A DNA stretch of 64,000 nt from Desulfobulbaceae bacterium. GTDB lineage: Bacteria; Desulfobacterota; Desulfobulbia; Desulfobulbales; SURF-16. A program made the position numbers and the translations under genes. The stretch covers positions 1 to 64,000 of the forward strand of contig JAHLLM010000023.1 in assembly GCA_020444175.1 (NCBI GenBank). The letters are read 5' to 3'. The notes under the pieces were generated by a model. That model was not told where the DNA came from. It ran no database searches and worked only from the letters and a program-made list of their open reading frames with translations. Of this stretch, positions 17,019-24,640 are shown piece by piece. How positions within the stretch are numbered: position 1 is the first letter of the stretch; every line of letters starts with the position of its first letter.

Positions 17019-17958
17019 ATTGAGTCGTTCCTAAAAGAGAGCGAAGGCGGCGGGCAATACTGCCGGCTACAAATAATGGATTAAAGAATATCGGTTTCAG
17101 CTCAGAAGGCACGACAAAGCCTTGCGCTTCGACGTCATGGGGATGAAGAAGGGGAAAATCAAGCATTTCAACACGACAACCGGCGAGTTTCTGCCGGTAT
17201 GCCTGCCGCCAGACGACACTTCGCTCTAGTTTAACACCAAGCAGAGCCAGCAATGCCGTATCAAGTGCCACCGGATTTACAGAACCGGCAACCACGCCCA
17301 GGGGGAAGCTTTCTCCATCCATTGGACCCCTCCTATGCATGGCGCAAATCCCATCCACGAAACTCATGCCAGCCGGCAGCAGATGCAGCAGGTCAAGCAG
17401 CATGGCGGCAAATTTTTCCTTATTTCTGCCTAAGCTTTGATGCAGAAGAGCTTTCCGCACCCCCTTCACTGTCCCAAAAAAATTTTTCACTGCCAGGGAG
17501 ACAAGTGTCTGGGAATGAGCTTTTATCCTTGGAACATTGATCAGCACGTCGCAATCCAGTGCTGCGCATGCCACATTGACCCGCACTCCACAGGCTAATG
17601 TCACCGCTCTAGCGCGCTTAAAATGGATCAGCCTGACGGGCAACCCTTTTAAGGCTTCCGTAATCCCGCATGCCCCCATAACGGATTGGGCGGTTCCAAA
17701 AGCGGGAGAATCCCCAACTGCGACATTTGCCCCATAATCAAGGCACCACTCAGCCACCGCGGCTACAAATTCAGGTTGCGAACAGGCAAGCCCATTGTGA
17801 CCGTGGCCTGCAACAAGATTGGGTTTAAGAAGAACCCGTGAGCCGAAAGGTAGTTGATAAGAGAGAGCCTGCGCTATATTCTCCAGGCATTGCTTGATTC
17901 GGTCTTGATCATAGTGTCTGCAGCTGACAAGGCCAACTGAGCCTGAAGAAATATCCAT
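17014..17958 (-). CDS. DUF362 family protein
   Basis: 314 residues of the DUF362 family: 'VLLKPNLV' near residue 45, 'GDSPAFG' near 85, 'VLINVPRIKAHSQTLVSLAVKNFFG' at about 135-160 and 'NPVALDTALLALLG' at about 235. Family members are often fused to ferredoxin domains; this copy has none. Biochemical role unproven. The ATG at 17958 has GGAG upstream and is chosen over a 17-residue longer frame that would start inside the terminator hairpin. The leader carries a sigma-54 promoter and then an intrinsic terminator, so expression may depend on read-through. Confidence 0.85.
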   Translation of the reverse strand: MDISSGSVGLVSCRHYDQDRIKQCLENIAQALSYQLPFGSRVLLKPNLVAGHGHNGLACSQPEFVAAVAEWCLDYGANVAVGDSPAFGTAQSVMGACGITEALKGLPVRLIHFKRARAVTLACGVRVNVACAALDCDVLINVPRIKAHSQTLVSLAVKNFFGTVKGVRKALLHQSLGRNKEKFAAMLLDLLHLLPAGMSFVDGICAMHRRGPMDGESFPLGVVAGSVNPVALDTALLALLGVKLERSVVWRQAYRQKLAGCRVEMLDFPLLHPHDVEAQGFVVPSELKPIFFNPLFVAGSIARRLRSLLGTTQF

Positions 17959-17998
17959 GACACTCTCCAAACGTTCACAGGGGAAGGGATTTAAAAAG

Positions 17999-18036
17999 AA
18001 AAAGGCCAATCTTGGGGGGACAAGATCGGCCTTTTT
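17999..18036 (-). terminator. intrinsic terminator/attenuator in the DUF362 leader
   Basis: AAAAAGGCC-A-ATCTT pairs with AAGAT-C-GGCCTTTTT around an eight-base loop; on the minus strand it ends in a T-rich tract. It lies about 30 bases downstream of the predicted sigma-54 start and 40 bases upstream of the DUF362 start codon. The near-symmetric A and T runs would also let it work on the plus strand. Confidence 0.75.
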
Positions 18037-18079
18037 CAGGAGAAAGGAGATAAGAGTTGTTATCTGACTTATTCATAAA

Positions 18080-18095
18080 AGCAACTTGTATGCCA
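18080..18095 (-). promoter_or_regulatory. sigma-54 promoter upstream of DUF362
   Basis: TGGCATACAAGTTGCT on the minus strand, GG and GC ten bases apart. Its first eight bases equal those of the fliL sigma-54 promoter. Start predicted near 18069. Confidence 0.65.
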
Positions 18096-18269
18096 CCAAA
18101 AAGAAAAATAAAACAATTTACACAATCCCTTACCAGGCAAGGAATAAAAGGCATCTTTCATAAGCGTCCCTCATTGCCTGCCCCTCAATAAAAATACAAT
18201 TTTTTTGACTTTCCTCCGCAAAAGACTACTCCAAAAAACAAATTACGTAAAATCAAAACGTTACCTGGC

Positions 18270-18285
18270 GTTCAATTTTTTGAAC
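18270..18285. promoter_or_regulatory. GTTCAA-N4-TTGAAC palindrome
   Basis: GTTCAATTTTTTGAAC, a perfect 16-bp dyad about 180 bp upstream of the DUF362 sigma-54 promoter. A near copy (ATTCAATTATTTGAAC) is at about 42622. It could be an activator or repressor site; nothing more can be said. Confidence 0.3.
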
Positions 18286-18367
18286 CAGCATAACAATTAT
18301 GAATATTGCTCCGACACCCGCCTCCGACACACTCCACATCGTGGCAGTAAGTATAAAAAAATAAAGT

Positions 18368-18553
18368 TCAAATTTTAATACTTTTTTTTTGCGGCACAAC
18401 CCCTCCTATACAGAAGTACAGGCAAAGGCACTTTCTCACGATACCATCAAACTTTTTCATCTCAAGCTTTAAACGAGCAGGAGCAGAGATACTGTTCGGG
18501 CAAACCTCCATGGGACCGCGGAAACATGAACATCTTTCCCGTTTGCACTCCAT
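18368..18553 (-). CDS. possible small cysteine-rich protein
   Basis: A 61-residue frame with seven cysteines ('CKRERCSC', 'EVCPNS', 'RKCLCLYFC') and codon use with purines in first positions, as in real genes. AAGGA lies only three bases from the ATG, which is tight. No family recognised and no hydrophobic anchor. It is the only frame in the 1.1-kb gap 17959-19103 that looks at all coding; the rest of that gap holds the promoters, palindrome and hairpins listed. Confidence 0.3.
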   Translation of the reverse strand: MECKRERCSCFRGPMEVCPNSISAPARLKLEMKKFDGIVRKCLCLYFCIGGVVPQKKSIKI

Positions 18554-18899
18554 GAGTCCTTGACCAATTCAGTAAACCGCCAGTGAATCGACTCTCAAGC
18601 GGTGGTGAAAGAAGACATCAAAGCGTGCTTAATCTGCCTGCCGTCAACCCAACCGCAAGAGGCAAAGTCTCCCTCCCCTCCCGGCCTGAAATACGTATCA
18701 CTTCCCCTTTCACCATCCTGCCTTCGAGCAGATGGGCTTCAAGAATCATCTCTGTTCCGACTTTAGCCGTTGTTCTACTGCTGCTTATCTTAATTTTCTC
18801 CGGGGACTATTGGCAATTGAGATCGCAGCTCTTTATCATAGATATCTTTATGAGTCATTGCCCACGGCAAAAAAATCATTTTTTTGACTCCTGCCAGGC

Positions 18900-18926
18900 A
18901 AAACAGTCATAAAAATGACTTTTTGC
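18900..18926 (+). terminator. weak terminator-like hairpin
   Basis: AGTCAT pairs with ATGACT around four As, followed by five Ts. No gene ends just upstream, so it would terminate an unknown short transcript or be chance. Confidence 0.3.
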
Positions 18927-19029
18927 TCTATCAGCCATTTTTAAAATGCCGTATTCAGGAGAACGCAAGCAACAGCAAATACCTGAAAAAACAAATTGTT
19001 ATCTAAGGTTTTACTATTCACCACAAGTA

Positions 19030-19045
19030 TGGCATACTAATTGCC
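19030..19045 (+). promoter_or_regulatory. sigma-54 promoter of the flagellar operon
   Basis: TGGCATACTAATTGCC, GG and GC ten bases apart, matching TGGCAC-N5-TTGC well. Start predicted near 19056, 48 bases before fliL. RpoN control of class II/III flagellar genes is established in polar-flagellate proteobacteria. Confidence 0.75.
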
Positions 19046-19103
19046 GTACCCATGGACAGATACCCATATTATTTGAAATACATTATACAGCGGAGATATT
19101 GTT

Positions 19104-19604
19104 ATGGCAGAAGAAGAAGTCCAGGGAGTTGAAGGTGCCGACGCCCCGAAAAAAAAATCCAAAATGACGCTTTTTATCATTTTAGGAATCGCGATTCTCC
19201 TTTTGGGAGGAGGCGGTTTTTTTGCCTACACCAAATTTCTTGCCCCACAACCTATTCCAGAGGAAGAAATCGCCATAAAGGACCCTGATCTGCCAGAGCC
19301 GGTTGGCGAAATACTCACCCTTGAGCCCTTTGTGGTCAACCTGGCTGACCCAAAAGGCAAACGGTATCTGAAAATAAAAATCAGCCTTGAGCTGGAATCA
19401 CTGGAAGCAGTTGACCGAGTCCAGAAAGTTACTCCCAAGATGAGGGATATTGTTATCATGATGCTCACAAGCCTTTCTTTTGAAGAGGTAATGACTCCGG
19501 AAGGGAAACTTCGCATAAGAGATGAACTCCTTGAACGCTTCAGCAGGACGGCTCGACCTGACAAAATTAAAAACATTTATTTTTCGGAATTCGTCGTCCA
19601 GTAG
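19104..19604 (+). CDS. fliL: flagellar basal body protein FliL
   Basis: 166 residues: short acidic cytoplasmic N-terminus, one membrane helix (about 22-45, rich in I/L/G), then the periplasmic FliL domain ('VGEILTLEPFVVNLADPKG', 'KVTPKMRDIVIMMLTSLSFEEV'). FliL surrounds the stator and supports torque. First gene after the sigma-54 promoter. Confidence 0.95.
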   Translation: MAEEEVQGVEGADAPKKKSKMTLFIILGIAILLLGGGGFFAYTKFLAPQPIPEEEIAIKDPDLPEPVGEILTLEPFVVNLADPKGKRYLKIKISLELESLEAVDRVQKVTPKMRDIVIMMLTSLSFEEVMTPEGKLRIRDELLERFSRTARPDKIKNIYFSEFVVQ

Positions 19605-19678
19605 CAAATAACTTTTCAAGCATACATGAAAAACCGTTTATTACGGCTTTATAAAATTAAAACTTACAACTTCTCCGC

Positions 19679-20668
19679 ATGGAACAAATACTCAGCCAAG
19701 ACGAAGTAGATGCCCTATTAAAAGGGATCTCAGGGGGTGACATTGAGGAGCCCGAAGAGCAACTCGATGAGGAGTCTCTTGAATACTCGTCCTATGACTT
19801 CAGCCGCCAGGAACGCATTGTTCAGGTCAAAATGCCGGCCATGGAGGCCATTAACGATGTTTTTCTCCGCTCCATCAGGGCATCTGTCTCCGGCTCTTTG
19901 CGCCGTATTCTTGACATTACAGCGGTCCCCATGGAACTTGAACGTTTCGGAGCCTTTGTGCGAACCCTGCCGGTACCAAGCAGTCTGCAAATTTTCAAAA
20001 TGGAGCCTTTTCGGGGGCACGCTCTTTTTGTCATAGAACCCAAACTCGTTTTTGCCTTTGTGGAAAGCTTTCTCGGCGGCAGCGGCGCCAGAAACGTTCG
20101 AATTGAAGGCCGTGACTTTACAGGCATTGAACAACGGTTGATTCAGCGCATCGTCAACCTCCTTCTCAGCGATCTCGAAAAGGCCTGGTACTCATTGCAA
20201 CCAATCAAAGTGCAGCACATCCGCAGTGAGATTAACCCGCAATTTGCCAAGATATGCGAACCGGAAGACGTGGTTATCATCAACCGCTATGAAGTTGACA
20301 TGGATCGTGCAGTGGGAAGCATCACCTCCTGCATCCCCCTCACAAACCTTGAATCAGTCAAACAGAAACTCATGACCACTTTTACCAGGGAGCAGAGCGA
20401 GGAGGACATCAGCCTCAAGCGCATTCTCACCGAGAACATTAAAAACGTTCCAGGCCTGTTGAAGGTTGAACTGGGTAATACCCAGATTGCGGCAGGAGAC
20501 ATCCTTAATCTTGAAGTTGGGGATATCATCCAGCTGGACAAAAGAAAAGACGAACTGATGCCGGCATTTATCCAGGGAGTACGCAAATACATGGGCTCCC
20601 CCGGCATACATCGCAACAACAAAGCCTTCTTAATTAAGCGAAAAGTGTTTGATCAGGAAAAAGATTAA
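19679..20668 (+). CDS. fliM: flagellar motor switch protein FliM
   Basis: 329 residues. The N-terminal CheY-binding peptide is present ('MEQILSQDEVDALLKGI'), then the middle CheC-like domain (about 45-230) with 'FGAFVRTLPVPSSLQIFKMEPFRG', and a C-terminal FliN-like domain. Forms the C-ring and receives CheY-P from the cheY product at 29.9 kb. Confidence 0.97.
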   Translation: MEQILSQDEVDALLKGISGGDIEEPEEQLDEESLEYSSYDFSRQERIVQVKMPAMEAINDVFLRSIRASVSGSLRRILDITAVPMELERFGAFVRTLPVPSSLQIFKMEPFRGHALFVIEPKLVFAFVESFLGGSGARNVRIEGRDFTGIEQRLIQRIVNLLLSDLEKAWYSLQPIKVQHIRSEINPQFAKICEPEDVVIINRYEVDMDRAVGSITSCIPLTNLESVKQKLMTTFTREQSEEDISLKRILTENIKNVPGLLKVELGNTQIAAGDILNLEVGDIIQLDKRKDELMPAFIQGVRKYMGSPGIHRNNKAFLIKRKVFDQEKD

Positions 20669-20690
20669 ACCCTGAATTTGGAGAAAGAAT

Positions 20691-21140
20691 ATGGCAGATG
20701 AATCTATGGATGATGCTTGGGCTGATGCCTTGGAAGAGGCAAATCCTGAAGGTGACGGAGCGGAAAATGCTGGCGGAGAAGATTGGGATAATCTTTCCGA
20801 TACAGATTCAAGCGATGACAATGGATCCCAAGTGGCCAGTTTTGATGAACTTAGCGACAACACAGCGGATCATCAGGGCAGCCATAACCTGGATTTCCTC
20901 CTCGACATACCGCTCAGCGTTTCTGTGGAACTTGGCCGCACCGAGATGATTATTGATAAAATGCTGCAGTTGACCCAGGGCTCTGTTGTTGAACTGGAAA
21001 AAGCAGCCGGAGAACCGGTTGAGATATATGTAAACAGAAAACTCCTGGGAAAAGGCGAAGTTATTGTGGTCAATGACCGATTTGGGGTGAGGATTACTGA
21101 AATTATCAGCCAGGCTGACCGTATTAAAAATATGGGCTGA
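20691..21140 (+). CDS. fliN: flagellar motor switch protein FliN
   Basis: 149 residues: an acidic low-complexity N-terminus (1-60) and the C-terminal SpoA/FliN domain ('LLDIPLSVSVELGRTEM', 'GSVVELEKAAGEPVEIYVNRKLLGKGEVIVV'). Lower C-ring component and export-cargo dock. Confidence 0.96.
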   Translation: MADESMDDAWADALEEANPEGDGAENAGGEDWDNLSDTDSSDDNGSQVASFDELSDNTADHQGSHNLDFLLDIPLSVSVELGRTEMIIDKMLQLTQGSVVELEKAAGEPVEIYVNRKLLGKGEVIVVNDRFGVRITEIISQADRIKNMG

Positions 21141-21165
21141 GCCGGCCGACGAGGGTGGCAAATCA

Positions 21166-21681
21166 ATGTTCCCGCCAAAAACAACATCAAAAGTACTCCA
21201 CAAATCAGTATACATTTGCAGAAAATTCATTCTGCTGCCAATCACCCTTCTGATGGCCATGCCGGTCGATGCGGCAGAACAGGGCACAGCAGCGTCTGTC
21301 ACTGAACCGGTTCTCGACCTTACCCGGACGACTTCCCTTGCCATGACACTTTTTAAAGTGCTGGGTTCTCTTGTGCTTGTCATCGGTCTTCTCGCCATTC
21401 TTGCCTTCTGGTTGAAAAAACTCGGTCTGGCCCGCACCAGCTTACGCCAGGGCAGCCTGATTTCAGTCCTAGACACAAAAATGATTGCCCCAAAAAAGTA
21501 TATTGCTGTCGTTCAGGTTGCTGATGAGACCTTGGCTTTAGGCATTACGGATCAACAGATTACCATGCTGACAAACCTGGACGGCAAGAACCTTCCCGAC
21601 ATGAGCACCACAAAAAGCCCCAAAACGCCACCTGCCTTTTCAGCGCTTTTAAACAAAGCAGCGAACCGGAGCGACACATGA
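21166..21681 (+). CDS. fliO: flagellar export component FliO
   Basis: 171 residues: N-terminal signal-like segment (about 18-37), a membrane helix (about 62-85) and a small cytoplasmic domain ('QGSLISVLDTKMIAPKKYIAVVQVADETLALGIT'), the FliO/FliZ pattern. Needed for FliP ring assembly. The fliP start overlaps its stop (ATGA). Confidence 0.9.
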   Translation: MFPPKTTSKVLHKSVYICRKFILLPITLLMAMPVDAAEQGTAASVTEPVLDLTRTTSLAMTLFKVLGSLVLVIGLLAILAFWLKKLGLARTSLRQGSLISVLDTKMIAPKKYIAVVQVADETLALGITDQQITMLTNLDGKNLPDMSTTKSPKTPPAFSALLNKAANRSDT

Positions 21682-22424
21682 AAAAATATTTTTTTCTCCT
21701 CCCTTTGCTCGTTGTCCTGTTTTCTGCTGCTGACAGCCTGGCTGTAACCCTGCCAACTTTTCAGGTCGGACTGACCGAGACAGACGATCCCCAACAGGTT
21801 TCCGTGCTCATTGAGATCCTGCTTATCTTCACGGTTCTCTCCATGGCCCCGGCTATTCTCCTTATGACGACGTGCTTTACCCGACTTATAGTGGCTTTTT
21901 CTTTTCTGAGAAGCGCCATGGGCACGCAGCAAATGCCTCCGGCCCAGGTGCTCATCGGGCTCTCTCTCTTCTTAACGGTTTTCATCATGACTCCGGTATT
22001 GCGGGAGATGAACGAAACAGCGGTCAAGCCCTATATGGCTGAAGAAATCGGTCTTGAACAGGCTTTTACGGAAGGGGTGAAACCCTTGCGCTCTTTTATG
22101 TTCAAACAAACACGGGAGAAAGACCTGGCTCTGTTTTTCGGTATTACAAAAACAGAAAAGCCGAACACCAAAGACGATGTTCCTCTTTCCATTCTTGTGC
22201 CGGCTTTCATGATCAGTGAACTAAAAACCGCTTTTCAGATCGGCTTTATTCTCTTTTTGCCGTTTCTGGTCATCGACATGGTTGTTGCCAGCGTCCTGCT
22301 CTCCATGGGCATGATGATGCTGCCGCCTGTTATGGTCTCTCTTCCATTTAAACTGCTGCTTTTTGTCCTGGTTGACGGCTGGTATCTCATTGTCGGCTCC
22401 CTGGTCAAGAGTTTCGGAGTCTGA
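21678..22424 (+). CDS. fliP: flagellar export gate protein FliP
   Basis: 248 residues with a cleavable-type signal (1-22) and the conserved blocks 'TVLSMAPAILLMTTCFTRLIVAFSFLR', 'GTQQMPPAQVLIGL', 'LVPAFMISELKTAFQIGF' and 'MGMMMLPPVMVSLPFKLLLFVLVDGW'. Core of the FliPQR export gate in the MS ring. Confidence 0.97.
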   Translation: MKKYFFLLPLLVVLFSAADSLAVTLPTFQVGLTETDDPQQVSVLIEILLIFTVLSMAPAILLMTTCFTRLIVAFSFLRSAMGTQQMPPAQVLIGLSLFLTVFIMTPVLREMNETAVKPYMAEEIGLEQAFTEGVKPLRSFMFKQTREKDLALFFGITKTEKPNTKDDVPLSILVPAFMISELKTAFQIGFILFLPFLVIDMVVASVLLSMGMMMLPPVMVSLPFKLLLFVLVDGWYLIVGSLVKSFGV

Positions 22425-22426
22425 CC

Positions 22427-22696
22427 ATGACTCCCCAGGATGCCGTAACACTCGGCCAGAACGCCATTACCATTGCCCTGCTCCTTTCGGGTCCGCTTTT
22501 GCTTGTGGGTATGGTGGTTGGACTTATCATCGCAATCTTCCAGGCGACGACGCAGATCCAGGAGATGACCCTGACCTTTGTTCCCAAAATTGTGGCCGTT
22601 ATGCTGGCTCTGCTTTTTTTCGCCTCATGGATGCTCATCAAGCTGAACGATTACACCACAGATCTCTTTATGAGCATCCCGAACCTTATTAGATGA
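22427..22696 (+). CDS. fliQ: flagellar export gate protein FliQ
   Basis: 89 residues, two membrane helices with 'GMVVGLIIAIFQATTQIQEMTLTFVPKI', the FliQ signature. Starts two bases after the fliP stop. Confidence 0.96.
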   Translation: MTPQDAVTLGQNAITIALLLSGPLLLVGMVVGLIIAIFQATTQIQEMTLTFVPKIVAVMLALLFFASWMLIKLNDYTTDLFMSIPNLIR

Positions 22697-22705
22697 TGGG
22701 CAAAA

Positions 22706-23497
22706 ATGGTTAACGAAACCCTGTTAAACTGGACACTGAATCATCTTCTCATAGTGGTCATTGTCATGATCAGAGTAGGCCCGCTTATTTTTCTGATGCC
22801 GGTCATAGGTTCAAGAACCGTTCCCTCCCAGGTCAAAATACTGGTTACGGTTTCAACGGCTCTTATTCTTGCCCCGACTGTCCCGGTAACAGTTGACCAT
22901 TTACCGCAAACCGTTGCCGGATTTCTCATCTTTATTCTCTCTGAAACTGTTTTTGCCGGAATTCTGGCCGTTTTTTCACGCTTTGTTTTCGACACCGTAC
23001 AACTGGCCGGGCAGATGGTTGGTATCCAGATGGGAATGGGCATGTCAGGTGTCATGGATCCCCAGTTCGGCACCCAGGTGTCCCTTGTCGGTCAATTCTG
23101 GAACCTGATCGCCATTCTTATTTTTCTAAGCATAAGCGGTCATCATCTCTTTTTTACAACCCTAGCAGAAAGCTTTACATGGGTGAAGCCAGGCACACTG
23201 CACGTAACCCAGGCTACGTATGAGGGACTCATGCAGGGTGCGGCCCGCATGTTTGTCATGGCTGTCAAAATAATGGCACCGGCCTCAGCGGCTGTCTTTT
23301 TTTCCCATGTTGCCATGGGAATTATTGCCAAAACCGTTCCGCAAATCCCTATCCTTATCGTCGGCATGCCTTTAAACATAGCAGTTGGTTTTATTTTTGT
23401 CGGTTTATCACTCGCCTATTTCATGCCACTTATGATAGGACAGTTTGAGATGCTGGGCAGATTGCTGCCCAAACTTGCCCAGGGACTGGGAGGATAA
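22706..23497 (+). CDS. fliR: flagellar export gate protein FliR
   Basis: 263 residues, about six membrane segments, with the FliR blocks 'GQMVGIQMGMGMSGVMDPQFG' and 'PQIPILIVGMPLNIAVGFIFVGL'. Completes the FliPQR gate; flhB begins three bases past its stop. Confidence 0.95.
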   Translation: MVNETLLNWTLNHLLIVVIVMIRVGPLIFLMPVIGSRTVPSQVKILVTVSTALILAPTVPVTVDHLPQTVAGFLIFILSETVFAGILAVFSRFVFDTVQLAGQMVGIQMGMGMSGVMDPQFGTQVSLVGQFWNLIAILIFLSISGHHLFFTTLAESFTWVKPGTLHVTQATYEGLMQGAARMFVMAVKIMAPASAAVFFSHVAMGIIAKTVPQIPILIVGMPLNIAVGFIFVGLSLAYFMPLMIGQFEMLGRLLPKLAQGLGG

Positions 23498-23500
23498 GAG

Positions 23501-24571
23501 ATGGCTGAAGAACAGAGCGGTCAGGAAAAAACTGAAGAGCCCACCTCAAAACGGCTCCAGGACGCCAGAAAGAAAGGCGATGTAGGCAAAAGCATGGAAA
23601 TTCCTTCTGCCGCCGTGCTCCTTCTTGCCCTGCTGACCATTTACCTGCTCAGCGGCTATATGCTGGAAAATCTCCTTTCTCTGTTACGCCATTACCTGAG
23701 CAACCTGCACTCAATTAAAATTATTCCGGACAATATGGTTATGCTGACTATGGAATCCATGAAATACACAGCCGTACTCACCGGACCTCTCATGCTGGTT
23801 CTGTTTATAACGGCGCTGGTCTCCAATTATGCCCAGGTGGGATTTCTTTTCACAACGGAAAAAATTACCCCAAAATTTGAAAAGATAGACCCGATAAAAG
23901 GGGTTGGCCGCATGTTTTCCATGCAGACTCTGGCCAATACCGTTAAATCAATCGCCAAACTAGTTATTGTCGGCTTTGTCGCTTATAAGGAAATCAAGAA
24001 AAACCTGGGAGCCCTTCTTCCCCTGATGGACCAAGACCCTTATGCCATCCTGGTATTTTATGCCAAGGTGTCATTCTGGATATTCCTCAAAGCCGCCCTT
24101 ATCATAGCCGTGTTGGCAGCCTTTGATTATGCTTTTCAACGCTGGCAGTTTTTGAAAAAAATGAAAATGACCAAGCAGGAAGTCAAAGAAGAGGCTAAAA
24201 TGACGGAAGGTGACCCCCACGTCAAGGGACGCATCCGGTCAATCCAGATGGAAATGGCGCGAAAGCGCATGATGGCGGAAGTTCCGGAAGCAGACGTGGT
24301 TATCACCAACCCCACCCGGCTTGCCATTGCCCTCACCTATGACCCGACAACAATGACCGCGCCAAAGGTCATTGCCAAGGGCGCAGGCGTTATTGCCAAA
24401 AAAATAAAAGAAATAGCCCGGGAACATAAGATACCGGTCGTTGAAGACAAGCCTCTGGCCCAGGCACTTTACAAAAACGTTGAAATAGATGAGCAGATAC
24501 CTGAAAATCTCTTCCAGGCAGTGGCTGAAATCCTGGCCTACGTTTACGGACTGAAGAAAAAGAGCGCGTAA
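23501..24571 (+). CDS. flhB: flagellar export switch protein FlhB with NPTR cleavage site
   Basis: 356 residues: cytoplasmic 'EKTEEPTSKRLQDARKKGD' start, four membrane helices (about 30-210) and the autoproteolytic cytoplasmic domain. The cleavage loop, normally N-P-T-H, reads N270-P271-T272-R273 (codon CGG at 24317-24319). Asn and Pro, between which cleavage occurs, are kept. FlhB switches export from rod/hook to filament proteins. Confidence 0.95.
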   Translation: MAEEQSGQEKTEEPTSKRLQDARKKGDVGKSMEIPSAAVLLLALLTIYLLSGYMLENLLSLLRHYLSNLHSIKIIPDNMVMLTMESMKYTAVLTGPLMLVLFITALVSNYAQVGFLFTTEKITPKFEKIDPIKGVGRMFSMQTLANTVKSIAKLVIVGFVAYKEIKKNLGALLPLMDQDPYAILVFYAKVSFWIFLKAALIIAVLAAFDYAFQRWQFLKKMKMTKQEVKEEAKMTEGDPHVKGRIRSIQMEMARKRMMAEVPEADVVITNPTRLAIALTYDPTTMTAPKVIAKGAGVIAKKIKEIAREHKIPVVEDKPLAQALYKNVEIDEQIPENLFQAVAEILAYVYGLKKKSA

Positions 24572-24640
24572 ACATAGTGTTAAGGTTCTGAGCCAATGTT
24601 AGCGACTCGAACCTCTGAACGTTGAACGCGTAACGAAACC

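Noticed and set aside
18583-18912. 109-codon plus-strand frame with a hydrophobic stretch
   Set aside because: No ribosome site, unusual Pro/Arg/Ser-rich start and no recognisable family.
24572-24640. tRNA-like look of the flhB-flhA gap (GGTTC..GAACC)
   Set aside because: Only one stem can be drawn; no acceptor or anticodon arms of proper size.
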